This document shows, in pieces, positions 28,879-39,402 of a DNA stretch of 64,000 nt. The position numbers and the translations under genes are program-made. The notes under the pieces were generated by a model, which saw nothing but the letters and a program-made list of their open reading frames with translations, did no database searches and was not told the DNA's origin. Positions within the stretch are counted from its first letter, which is position 1, and each line of letters begins with the position of its first letter. The stretch comes from Euglena gracilis (Eukaryota; Euglenida; Euglenophyceae; Euglenales), in the NCBI GenBank assembly GCA_039621445.1, contig CP154956.1, forward strand, positions 21,990,001-22,054,000, given 5' to 3'.

Positions 28879-29346
28879 ATTCGCAATTGTGAAAACTTTA
28901 CGGCAGTGGTCATCCCACAATGCCTGGGTGAGGTGGTCAGGAGCCGGGTTTGCGCTCATACGCATAACACGGTTCATCGTCTCCGCCGTGCGGTGGATCA
29001 TCACACCCGCACACGGTGGGAGGCGACGACAGCCTGATGGCTGGGATGGCCGCGCTTCCACGGGCATCGAGGTCATCCTGCTACTGCTGCTGGCTTCAGG
29101 GTTTCCCTGAGCCGCAGTCCGTGAAGGTGGCTGTGTACCGTATCGGTACGCATATTGGTCTGGCTGTGGGTGAGTTGGGTGGTAAGGCGGTCCTCCGCCT
29201 GGATGCCTTCCGCCGGGCAGCATATTACCGCCCGGGGTCGGCTTGGTCAGTTGTGTAGCTGCTTGGTTGTTTGTTGGTAATGGTAACTTTCCCTGCTTGA
29301 CTATTTGCTGGCAAAAAGTTCTGCGGGAAAGAAAGAATGATAAGAA

Positions 29347-29757
29347 TCAATGATTAAAAAAAGGAGAAAACAACATGGGTTTCCCATGCGTTCTCAAAAA
29401 CATTGTCATGGATACGCGGTCACCGGGACTATACCCAGGTGACTTGGAATTCTGCAAAAACGATTTCCGTTTTGCTGCATGAATATCAGTCACGCGCTTC
29501 TGGACTGCAGAACGTAGATTTTCTACTTCCGCAAACCAGGTCTCGCAACTGACACTCGTTCGGGCGGGTCTCTCCGAAGGGACATCCCCTATGGCCGGAG
29601 GCTCCCGTCCGAAAACTAATTTATAGGGGGAGTGAGGTAAAACCAACCCTGGTAGGGTATTAATATAAAACAGAGACCATTGTAGAACTGATATCCAGTT
29701 GCTGCGCGAGTCAGCCAGTGAAAGGCGAAGCATATTCACGACGGATTTCACGGCTGC
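29347..29757 (-). pseudogene. pol: E4 integrase, distal part
   Basis: Continues after a TAG that replaces the catalytic Glu: AAVKSVVNMLRLSLADSRSN, then LPHSPYKLVFGREPP (the gypsy integrase box), VQKRVTDIHAAKRK and YSPGDRV, the start of the C-terminal domain. Related sequence ends there and is replaced by MTMFLRTHGKPM and a short unrelated tail. Compare copy A at 45219-45593, which goes on to the chromodomain. Confidence 0.8.
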
Positions 29758-31182
29758 CTAGGCTCTACCATTGCCTTTGGGTCCGTATATAATGGAAAAA
29801 TGTTGCTCGCTTCCGAGTAAACCGCACAAAGTGATGAAAAACCTTGAAGAAATCAAATAGTCTTGATCACTCACAATTTCATTCGATAAACCCATTAAGC
29901 AAATGCATTTCTCCAAAAATATAGTTGCCAAACTTTGGGCAGTCAACCCTGACTTCTGGCATGGAATGGCTACAACGTACCCACTCAGCCTGCAGACGAC
30001 AACAAAACCGTAATCGTAAATTTTGTCGTCCGTTCCTTTGCACGGTTCTAATTCCAGAAGATCCATACAGAGGGATGTAAAAATGTCAGGGGGTACGGGG
30101 AAGAAGTCCGTCGTACCAGGGGGGGTACCTCTGCGGGGTTTTACCGCTTGACAAATTTGACAACGTTGCGCTATTCGCAAACAGCGTGAGTAAAGCTTTT
30201 TCTCGCTCAGGGTTGTGCAGTACCTGCGGCCCACCAACGAAAGAAGTTTGGGGGCCCCAGGGTGACCATGGTTGTGATAGTACAAAATCACATCATCAAC
30301 CAGGTCCTGGGGGATACAATATTTGTAACCCGCCTCATTGCGAAAAGCCAACCGTAAAGGTGAAAGTGTGTAATTGTCCAGCACTTCGCCATTACGAAGT
30401 CTGGTGACAATGGTGTCATACACCGGATCACGACTATAATCGCATTCGCGAAAGAACAGTGGGGAAGGGGACTCTGTGTGTGTAATACGCCGGGGTCCGG
30501 ACGTGCTTCCACGTCGGCGCCTTCCGCGCACTGGTGCGACCAGGAATAGTTGTGAAACGGGAAAAGAATCTAAAAGATTACCCGCAGCGTCGTTTCGACG
30601 TGCGTAATCGTCAGCTTCCTGACTTCCGTGAAAAGTCGTGCCTCCCTCATCCGGGTTCCCAGGGTAATACCACGGGGCCCGACTGAGCGGATCCGCTACT
30701 TTTTGTGTGTGACCAGGGGTATAAATAACCACAAGGTTGAATTGACTCAAGAACTCATGCCATCTGCATCGCCTTCGGATCGATGACATGGCCTTGTTCA
30801 AACCCTCGGTGTACCAATGTTGGAGACTCTCATGGTCGGTCTTGACGAGGGTCTGGACGAGGCTGCTGGCAACCCACCTGCGGAATTTCTGGAGTATAAG
30901 CACGATTGCGTAAGTTTCCTTCTCGCGTATACTCCACTTGACTTGACCTTTTCCATCATCGCCATGTGAACTTTCTGCTGAAGAAAGCCACAGGTCGGAG
31001 CTCATTCGCCGCATTATGCTGGCTAAGAACTCCTCCAACAGCATAATCGCTGCTGTCGACTTCCAGGACATATGGTTTGTACGGGTCCGCGATTTCGAGG
31101 ACAACATTCTCCAAAAGCAAAACCTTGATTTTCTCAAGGGCCTCGCGCATTTGGTCATCCCAAATGACTTTGGTGTTGTCAA
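29758..31182 (-). pseudogene. pol: E4 RNase H C-terminal part, HHCC and integrase core
   Basis: After a frameshift near 30965 the frame reads GKGQVKWSIREKETYAIVL, KTDHESLQHW and VVIYTPGHTQKVADPLSR of RNase H, then a zinc finger (YHNHGHPG, RCQICQAVK) and the integrase core with SLCMDLLEL (first Asp) and IVSDQDYLISS (second Asp). The ORF ends with GPKGNGRA then TAG at 29758-29760: the amber codon sits where the third catalytic residue, Glu, is found in copy A (GNGRAEAAVK). Upstream of about 30965 this frame is out of register and not real. Confidence 0.85.
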
Positions 31183-31486
31183 CAGCCCAGTTTTTGAGCT
31201 GTTTGGTGAGGGGCACCGCGGTTTTCGCGAAGTCGTTCATATATATCACGTAGTATTGGGCTAATCCCAAAAATCCTTTGAGGTGAGTAATCGTTTTGAT
31301 TACCTCAGGGGTCCATTTCCTACTGGCTTCGAGTTTGCTCGGAGCGGCTTTCCGCTGCCCATTGCTGAGGATGTGACCGCAAAATTCTATAAGAATCCGA
31401 AACAAATGCATTTTCGTTCCTTTCGCGAAAAGCACATGTTTTTGAAAAGCGGTTAAAACCGCGTAAACATGGTGGAAGTGTGTCAC
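30956..31486 (-). pseudogene. pol: E4 RT thumb and RNase H N-terminal part
   Basis: THFHHVYAVLTAFQKHVLFAKGTKMHLF and FCGHILSNGQRKAAP belong to the RT thumb/connection, followed by FLGLAQYYVIYMNDFAKTA and RNase H LEVDSSDYAVGGVLSQ. It is in the same frame as the RT palm upstream, separated from it by one in-frame TAG (31502-31504). Confidence 0.82.
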
Positions 31487-31501
31487 GAGGATATTCTCGC
31501 T

Positions 31502-31930
31502 CTATTTTGCGGATGGTGGTGGTGTTCCCACCAGCACATCATCAATGTACACAATGGCAAACGGTAAGTCGCGTAAAACCCATTGAATCATACGTTGAAA
31601 CATGGCTGGGCTTTTCTTAACACCCATAGGGAGTACCGTCCATTGGTACACACCCTTGGACGTCACGAATGCCGTGTATGGTTGTGAGTCAGGGTGCAAG
31701 TGCATTTGGTGAAAACCGTCCTGTAGATCGAAAATTGACCACAACCGGTTTTCCGATTGTTTGGTAATCAAATCTTCGACCAGGGTAAGCGGGAAGGGAT
31801 AATCCCTTGTTTGGGAGTTTAGGTACCGGTAATCCAGCACCAGTCTCCATTTCTTCTGACCTGAGGGGTCTGGGGGTTTAGGAACAAAAAATGCCTGGGA
31901 TGTCCACTCGCTTTTCGAGGGTAGATCCAC
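31502..31930 (-). pseudogene. pol: E4 reverse transcriptase fingers and palm
   Basis: KSEWTSQAFFVPKPPD, KKWRLVLDYRYLNSQTRDYP, LWSIFDLQDGFHQMHLHPDS, YQWTVLPMGVKKSPAMFQRM and the active-site YIDDVLVG (YIDD at 31538-31549) give a full gypsy RT core. A frameshift near 31915 separates it from the N-terminal stretch, and a TAG at 31502-31504 interrupts it before the thumb. Confidence 0.87.
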
Positions 31931-32784
31931 TTGCGCTGAATAACCTTCTCAATCATTTCATTGAGAGCTTGTTCGCGTTCTCCCGAACAACGAAAAAATT
32001 TCCGGTGCATTGGTTTGGCGCCATCCCTAAGCTCGATCTTCCAAACACCGAACGGACCGCGTATCGCGGGGTCGATGTCGCACGCGTATACTGGATTTTC
32101 CAGCACGCCGTGAAATTCGTGGGTGATCCGCGAACAGAATTCGGCTGATTTAGGATGCTGACCTGCACTCTCGATCACTGCGGAAACTGCCAGGGTATCC
32201 CTGGGGCTACCAAGCTTCCTCGGCACCGCGAATTCGGACATTCCGAATGCATCGAAGAAACATACGCGAAAAATGGTTCCTTGCAGGGGTGGTAATATTT
32301 TACCACAAAAATCCTCAAAAATTGGTACATTAGTAGGTAAATCCCACCAATAAAAACATACATACGATAGTTGGGTGAACCATTCCGCTTCCGGAATGAT
32401 GGGTATGAGAATAACTCCACTGGCTTCCTCCCGCATAATTTTCACAACCGCACATTCGATAAGTTTTGGGGGAGGGTGCATCCATAACACTGTACCACCC
32501 CAAAATTTATCAAATGCGTTGGAGTGTTGTGACCAATGACGTGGCAAACGGGCATGTGCATTGGATGAAAAGGCATCGATTTCCAATGCCAAATCAAACG
32601 TATCAGCCAATGTCGCGATTTTGGAAAACCATCGTTCCAAAATGTGATATTGACCAAAATTAAAAGCATTCCATACGCGTTTCGCGTATTCATGCACCCG
32701 ATTTCCGGGTTGAAGGGTATAAACACAATGAATGGATCCACAAACATGCGGGCTGTCTTCCACTGCCTCAACGGTTAATCCCAA
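31819..32784 (-). pseudogene. pol: E4 Dam/DIRS-like methyltransferase-type domain and RT N-terminus
   Basis: Residues about 50-141 of this frame (32637-32362) read LERWFSKIATLAD, LEIDAFSSNAHARLPRHWS, NAFDKFWGG, VLWMHPPPKLIE, KIMREEASGVILIPIIPEAEW. This order (D-F..N, a PP loop, an 'ILIP..P..W' strand) is that of phage Dam-type N6-adenine methyltransferases and of the methyltransferase-like domain in DIRS retroelements, where the PP loop is NPPW or NPPY. Here it is HPPP (32467-32478), so catalysis is doubtful. The rest of the frame is a linker (CDIDPAIRGPFGVWKIEL) leading into RT (REQALNEMIEKVIQRKWI). Domain assignment is by eye. Confidence 0.5.
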
Positions 32785-33586
32785 GGGAGTTTGGACCGGC
32801 TGGGGTTTTCCATCCGTACCCAGTGTGATCGCGATTGTAACTAGGAATGACGCTTTTCGTGTTTCCGAACAACGAGGCTAATCCGCGTTGTTGGAGTACT
32901 CGGTGTATCTCCGCACATTGCGGGCTACAACCAAGTGTATCCTTGGGTGTGGATTCCGTATTCGGAATTGCGATTAGTGTCGAATTTTAAACTAAACATC
33001 CACAATCGAAATCCGATTGGGTGGAAATTCTCCTGCAGTGCACACATTGGTACGAAGTGTGATGGTGTGACGGGTGTGCGTGTAAGTGGGTGTCGATGGC
33101 ATTAGCCGGTGAGTCTTGTACAGGTGTGCCTGGATTCGGCACAACTGGTGGGAAGCGGAGTGGTGGTGCGGCTGGGCGACTACTCGACACCGATTTATCT
33201 TCAGGCCTTTGGGCTTTCGTCTTGTAACCCAGTGAAACGGCGAGGGTACCGCTACTCGCTTGCCCTGCCTCATGTGGAACGCATGTTGGTGTGTCATTGG
33301 GCAGGCGGGAGGCTTTCTCCGTACCCCGGGTGTGGAAAACGGTTGTTGGTGTGGTGGATAACGGTGTTGCCATTGTGGGTAACGGTGTTTGAAAAGTGGT
33401 GGTCATCATGGCGGATGTCAACGGTGATGGTGGTTTGGGTGTCAATGAAGTGGTGGGTGCTGTGCGCAAACCGTGGGAGTGGCAATCCACAACCAATCGG
33501 TACTGGCGAAAAAATGGGTCTCCCAAAATTACGTCAGACCTGTGAATTCCGGAGGCGTAACCCCAAATATTGGTGAAATGTTGTAA
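32785..33586 (-). other. E4 protease C-terminus and linker
   Basis: The frame at 33526-32987 opens with GDPFFRQYRLVVDCHSHGL, the usual C-terminal flank of a retropepsin, then a Thr/Pro/Ser/His-rich linker with no domain, and CVHCRR near its end. Frames are broken before the Dam-like domain. No separate gene is supported. Confidence 0.55.
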
Positions 33587-34006
33587 TTATGGGGGTTGTG
33601 AGTGATGCTTCGGAATGGTGGGCAAGATTATCTCGAGCACACATCCCAAATCATCACCACACATGGGGGTGTTATCCGCGGTTGCAATTTTGATCGGTTT
33701 CTTGGCGCTTACCAAGAGCGGGGTTGGTATCAACCCTAACCGAAAAAGCAGTGCAATGCGACAACCAGTGTCAATTAAAATGTTAACTTTGGTGGAGAAA
33801 TTTTGGATGCAGATTTCTGCTTGGACAAGTAATTTCATTGGTGGTATGCAAAGTGAATGGTCTGGCGGAAATACGTTTGCATGCCAGCTTTCCCATGAAC
33901 CCTTTCCTACTTTGCTCAGCATTCCGAGCGGAAATGTGGAGTGGGGGTAGGGGACCCGAAATAATTCCGGGTACTGACCGTGAAGGCGGATGGGCAGGGT
34001 GGCCAA
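33587..34006 (-). pseudogene. pol: E4 aspartic protease
   Basis: Encodes VNILIDTGCRIALLFRLGLI (DTG at 33764-33772), then KIATADNTPMCGDDLGCVLEI, consistent with a retropepsin of gypsy type. The frame ends at 33587 and the C-terminal flank is found in another frame downstream. Lies between Gag and the Dam-like domain. Confidence 0.8.
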
Positions 34007-34136
34007 GGTTGATCAGGTCTTACCTCCATCTGTTCATCAGCCCAGAGGTCCGTGCCCTCGGACCTCGGGCTCCCCTACTCCAAATCCGAACCGGCCGCAT
34101 AGCCGGCAACGGACTTTTTGGTGGAATAGATAGAGT

Positions 34137-35946
34137 TTAATGAGCGCACCACCATTCGGGCCTCATTAAATTCCCCGTCCGAGGTCTCATCCCCCTCCCT
34201 GCCCGAAGCCGGGGTGTCCTCCTCCAAACAAGATATCTTGAAACCGACCTTTTGCCGGTTGGAGGAGTAACCACGGTCACCGCGGCGTTTACCGCGATTT
34301 CCGGAGCCGGGCCGGGGGCAACGAGATCTGGGACATTTGGATGAGTGGTGGTCTTTGGAACCGCAAAGTGAACAACGGGATTTGTGGCGGATTCCGCGTA
34401 ACGGGGGGAACGGTATTCCGTCCGACCATCAAACCGTCGTGGTGAACGGGTTTCCCGTCGACCATGACCGGTGTATCGGGACTTCCCCGTTGACTCGCGC
34501 GAAGAGGATGATCCACTTCGTGAACAAGATCGTGAGGAATCGTGATTGAAATCCCGTTTTCGGGTAGGGGGACCAGGTGACCGACCGCGAGAAGGACGGG
34601 TTTCCCGACCATCACGCGATGGTGACTTGGGCCTACTACCGCTAAAGCGGTGCTCCGAAGACCGTGAGACTCCCGATTGTCGTGAAAACGCCGAGGAACC
34701 CGATCCCCGTGAGGAGGTCGAGCCCCTTGGGCTTCCAATACGCTTTCGCGCATCGGGATTCGGGCATTCCCGAGAAATGTGACCAGATTTGTTGAACAAA
34801 AAGCACAGTTTATCCGTGCCTTGGTCCGAAGAACGCTGATTCCGCGTTTTCGGTCCCGTGGTGGGTGATCTTGGTGACGTGGGTGATTTTTGTAACGCAT
34901 TAACCGCACCTGCAGAGATTCCCGCGGTGGGATGCGTTTAGAAAGCGGATTGTATTTGTCCCAAAAACTTGTGTGAGCTCGAGTTGCTTTGACAGATGAT
35001 TCCAACGTTGGGCAAGAGTCATCTCATGCCCAGCCAACTCGTCGCGATGGATATCCTGCACGAGGGATGCTGTGAAACGCAACAAAACCGCATCGAATTG
35101 TTCGCGCATTTGCTTCTCGCTAAGTTCATCAACTTCGGAAGCAAGTGCTAACCATTTGGCATACCAAAGGTCAATGGATTTCCATTTGCGATCCGATGGC
35201 GCGCATTGTCGCCATTTCTTCTCCAGGGTAATCCTGGTGACCAGACTTGAGTTGGTTGAAGCGTATTGCTCAACCAGGTCATCGAATGATACGCCATTAC
35301 GTATCACCAAATTGCGTGCGCGTTCTCGCTCCTCCCTCGGTAGGCAATCGATGAATTCCATCTTGACTACCTCGGGATTCGGGTCTTGGGTGAGTCCCTT
35401 TAGTGCCCAGTAGTACTCCCAGTCCCGAAAAAACTGTCTCCATGTCGTCGGATCCCCGTCCCATTGGGGCTTCACCTTGTTCGCGATTGCGATGGTGCCC
35501 TTGAAGTCTCTCTGAGTAACCCGCTGACCCTCGGTGGTATTCCAGGGGTTTGGGTCAGGGTAATTCTTAACACCAAACGCGTTCCGCGGATTTTCTGCTC
35601 CTTGTGAACCCCGTGCAGGATTTCCCGCACCAAGTGTAGGGGTGGCAGGATTTTTCTGCGGTAAATGCGAAAAATGTAGTGAATTTCTCCCGTTGGGGCG
35701 GGTTTCCCGCCGAAAACCCGACGGGTGGCCTGGTAATCCAGAACCCGTTGGTTGTTGGTATGACCGCGAATGCGACACATGATCAATACCAGGTGTGGGG
35801 TGTTGGCTCATTCCTCGTACAAGGTTGGAATGTTGAATTTCTTGGTGGAGAGAGACTCCAATTTTCGAGCGGGGGGTCAATTTCCTCATCGGAAATGTGT
35901 TGTAAAAAGTGGGTTTGTGGTGTGGGCAAATGCAAAGGTGGTACAA
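34137..35946 (-). pseudogene. gag: E4 Gag with capsid and degenerate zinc knuckle
   Basis: The N-terminal frame (35946-34900) has a Pro/Arg linker, then the capsid DFKGTIAIANKVKPQWDGDP, TTWRQFFRDWEYYWALKG, MEFIDCLPREERERARNLV and RITLEKKWRQ. After a frameshift, 34799-34137 begins with the zinc-knuckle remnant CFLFNKSGHISRECP: the second Cys of the CCHC pattern is Phe (34792-34794). An Arg/Ser/Gly-rich tail follows. Copies A and B carry the same capsid. Confidence 0.83.
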
Positions 35947-36147
35947 TCCGCGTTTTCGCGGGTGGTTGTACCAAATTCGCGGTGGATGTAGGGATTCCTA
36001 CTCCAGAAAGGGTAATTTGAGAACGCGATTCCGGGACTTTTGGAATACCAACCGCAGCGCTTACCGCGGTGGATGGTGGCACAACCGGTACCGGAGCGGA
36101 CATTTTATCCAAAATCGCGGACAAGTTATGCACCGTTTCTTCCAAAT
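35947..36147 (-). pseudogene. E4 end of coiled coil upstream of Gag
   Basis: VEHLEETVHNLSAILDKMSA reads out of the coiled-coil region that precedes Gag in copies A and B, followed by a Pro/Val linker. The sequence stops at about 36147 where X-A begins in the opposite orientation. The two share CAACCCAGG at the join. Confidence 0.55.
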
Positions 36148-37925
36148 GTTCCACCAACCCAGGATTGAGTCGCCAGCACACGCGCCACCTACAAGGAAGC
36201 TCTACAGCATTTGAAGGGCCCAGCAAAACAATACAACGTTGACGCGCGCAAACGCCGCGTGGGTCCGCGTGGACCGGAGTTTGCGGCACCGCCACAAACG
36301 CGTCCAACGCCAGACACAGAACGTCCTCGTTTGGAGGACGCCCCACAAGGCGCGCAGGCGCAACGTGATCGTCAGGAAAACGATGACCTGCCGATCCCGC
36401 CAAACGTACAACGCTCTTTATACGAAATGTATCACCAACAGCGTCCAGACAAACCGTCCGATGACATTGCCGGACGTTACTGCTGGTGTAACCGTTACAA
36501 TGTGGAGAAAAACACGAGCATTCCGAAAAGACGGTGCATACCGTTGGAATGAACAAGAGCGCGAAGCTGAAAAAGGACAGAAAGACCAGAAAGGCAAAGG
36601 AAGGAGAGAAGGCTCGCACCCGGGTTACGTCCTGGACGTACAATTTATGATCGACCATCTGTTCTGGATCCCAGACGGACCAGATACAATTATGCGCGAG
36701 TATTACGAGGAACAACACCCCTGGGTTGTTGCTCCTGAAGTACATCACAACATGGTTAAACTCTACAAGGAAAAAGCCCGTGGCTTTTTCTTCGACGGTA
36801 CAATTTCCTGTTACGAAAGCCAGGATGGCATCGACAATTTGCCAGATTTCTGGCAACTACTTTTCTGGCTCGGATTTCATTGTATGAACTTCGGTTTTTT
36901 TGCAATGCCCGCCAGCAAAGCACGCTGCTTGCCACATCCAAAGCTACAACACGGATGGGAATCATCCCTTGACGCACTGAAGACAATGTTCGACAATATC
37001 GGAGAAACCGGACCACAAGGCGGAAGTTTTCCCACTTCCAAAAGATATACAATTGGTGACACACGAAATGTTCTGCTACACTTACCAAATTTTCCTCAAC
37101 GAACACTACGGCCCCCACTTCCAAGTGGTCGGAATCGACCTGACATACCCACAAAAATTCGTCGTTTGGTGCACCCACTGCATCCACAAGTTCCCGGTGG
37201 ACTTCTGGGGCTTTGGTGTGCGCGGTCGGACAACCGACTGTCCAAACGCACAACGAGCGCAGCCCCACCAACGGGAATGGGCGGAGGCCCAACAACAACG
37301 AAGACTACTGGGACACATCTGCCACAGTCCCTTCGAAGTTAGGGAAGTCGGATATGCCAGACGAAACCACCGACAAATGCTTCTGCAAATGCAGACGTTC
37401 CAATGGAGAGCATGGGTGTCCTATGCTCAGGAAATCTACAATTTATTCAACCCAAAACAACAACTCCAACTCCCACAAGAATACCTCCCTCTTCGACCTG
37501 AATGGGACGAGGATGTAAAACGGAAGTACATCAAACGCCTGTTTGGCGAAACTCTCCGAAGAGAGGACTTTGCCCCATTTTTCAAGGGCAAACGTACAAA
37601 TAATGATGGGTTGGCCATCCCAATACTGGACTGGGTTCCTCGCGGATCGGGAGGAAACAAGTTTGTCGGATGGCAAAACTTTCGTCTGCGACCACGTATA
37701 AATCTCCCTGATCCCCAACCGGCAGAGTCAGACGCAGCACAGTCTGCAGTTGAACAACCTCCAACGGCTGCATCATCTACAACGTCAACAGCCAAAGCAT
37801 CAGCGAAGCCTGCAACCAAAGGTTCATAAGAACCTTTGGTTCAACCTCCACCTACACCTACCATGTCTGTGGAACACACTCCCGTGCACCCTTCAGACTC
37901 TTCGTCCGTTTCCTCTTCTGGGTCA

Positions 37926-38150
37926 AGGCGCTACGGCCGTTGTGGAGTCTGCAGGCACTTCGGCTATTGTAAATTCTGCAGGCGCGTCAGGTTCCGCGTC
38001 TGGCAATGGTGTTTGTGGTCGTGTTTGAGCAGGCGTTGTAGCTGGCACTTCGGCCCTTAGAGCATGTTGTACGCCGGTATCTTCCGGTTCAGACTCCACA
38101 GACGCGGAGGAGACGGAGCGTGTACTCTGTTCATTGTCTGTCCCTTCTTC
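37926..38150 (-). other. Inverted segment 1 of X-A
   Basis: Reverse complement of about 49430-49655 in X-B (STRSVSSASVESEPED region). It is followed by a 60-nt island (38151-38210) in normal orientation matching about 49668-49727. Confidence 0.85.
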
Positions 38151-38210
38151 GTGGTTCCACCTACTCCTGCACATGCGGAAGCTGGACAGGAAGCAACTGA
38201 TGCTGAGATA

Positions 38211-39402
38211 ACTCTTCCTACCACCGGAAGTTGTTCACTCTTCTCCAGGCAAGGATGCAATCACCGCAAATAAAAGCGGCTGTATTTGGAACGAACTCAT
38301 TGTTGTGAAAAAGTTTCCGGGGGTTGTCGGCATAACAGACATGCACAGCTGGCATGCTGTTACGAATGTTGTGACAAACAGTAGAGAGCCACGTTGTTTG
38401 ACCATTCGGCCTACTGTCAAAAAGGAATGTTTCCCAAAGGTATTGGGCAAACACTCTTGGTGATCTGGCGTTGTAGAATCGCCAGATATGGCGAACATAG
38501 TAGTTATGCTTCTCGTCGTTGAAGAACAGGGGTTCGATCCACTTGTTGAACAAAATTCTTTGTTCGCGGGCTGGTTGTATCGTGGCAATGCGTTCTTCGA
38601 CGCTTGGCAGGTTGGAGATAATGTCCTTTTCCCAAGTGGTGGCATTATCGTCAACTGGCATGTTTTCCTCTTGCGAGGTATAAGACGTTGTATCTTGTCG
38701 AGTTCTACTTCGGAGGGTAGAATTGACCCTGCTTTTCCCGGCCACTTCAGTATATGTTGGTGCTGGTGTGGTAGCAGCTGGGGCCTTCTCCCGCTTTCCT
38801 GATTTGCTACCACTCCCAGGTGGAGGTGGTTTTGGCTCGTTGTGTCTTTCAGCAGGTTTGCACGGTTCTGCAGGCTGTGGTTTAGCCTTAGGCTTACTGC
38901 CTTTTTCTTTCCGCTGTGGCGGAAGGGGGCGTTCTGCAGGAGACTTTGGAGCAGGTTTGACCGTGGGTGTGGTGGTAGGTGGTACGTCAGGAGCCGTCGG
39001 TACCACCTGTTCAGGTGTGTGTACCACTACGGGTGTTATATTATGTGGTGGTGTTGTTTCGACTGTAGTCGATTCCGTGATTGTCACCACTCCGGGTGTT
39101 TGGACATCAGGAGTAGAACTGGCCGCGGCTGCTGCCAGTGCTGTGGTGGAAGCCGTAGCTTCTTGTGTGAGTTTTTCGCCAAGTCCCGTGTCACGGGGAC
39201 TTCGCGTTGAAGAGGACGACCACGATCGCACCATTGCAACCATCGAGGCTACGCCACTTCGGACGCTTCCGAGGACGCGCTCGGCAGCGCGTCCAACTTG
39301 TGGTGGTATGAGTATAAAGTCGTCGGGATCTTGGTATCTTTCGATACCAAGATCCCGACGACTTTATACTACCTTGTTGCCTTGTGTTCAGTTCGCGAAA
39401 TG
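38211..39402 (-). other. Inverted segment 2 of X-A with hairpin at its distal end
   Basis: Reverse complement of about 49728-50888 in X-B, encoding on the minus strand the Pro/Lys linker (PLPPQRKEKGSKPKAKPQP), EDIISNLPSVEERIATIQ and HYVRHIWRFYNARSPR-like core. Both edges match X-B precisely. A new palindrome (39311-39370) has formed near the distal breakpoint. Confidence 0.85.
39311..39370. repeat. Perfect 28-bp inverted repeat with 4-nt loop
   Basis: Left arm 39311-39338, loop TTTC 39339-39342, right arm 39343-39370, no mismatch. Its core is the natural 6-bp hairpin GGTATC/GATACC present in X-B at 49767-49782. The outer 22 bp of symmetry do not exist in X-B and arose with the inversion. Confidence 0.97.

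Larger units (their letters stand above)
26951..29300 (-). pseudogene. X-C: truncated, diverged member of the ORF X family
   Basis: Read on the minus strand, segments line up in order with X-B. WDDHCRKVFTIAN matches WDSYCRQLLAIAN; then, after a 353-bp insertion, CAQATMTGLVYYTDPDMSG matches WSQSTTAGRIFFQPGESG and LGVEVPP matches PGVLVPP; after a frameshift near 28385, GTPVGTYTAQF matches VHPVGAYAEHM. Further on come a Lys/Gly run and VVFTYLQEIW against VLDVQFMIDHLFW. Amino acids are conserved better than DNA, so X was a real protein-coding family. LTR2 truncates X-C at about 26951. An 8-nt direct repeat near 27985-28000 adds another frameshift. Function unknown. Confidence 0.65.
29347..36147 (-). 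mobile_element. E4: family-2 Ty3/gypsy chromovirus, inactivated
   Basis: On the minus strand, from high to low coordinates: coiled coil, Gag, aspartic protease, a Dam-like domain, RT, RNase H, HHCC, integrase. It is less GC-rich than E1/E2 and unrelated in detail. Its integrase C-terminus is cut after GDRV near 29400, so its chromodomain is missing, and its 5' end is cut at about 36147 where the head-to-head neighbour X-A starts. Frameshifts, three stops and a lost zinc-knuckle Cys show it is dead. Confidence 0.88.
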
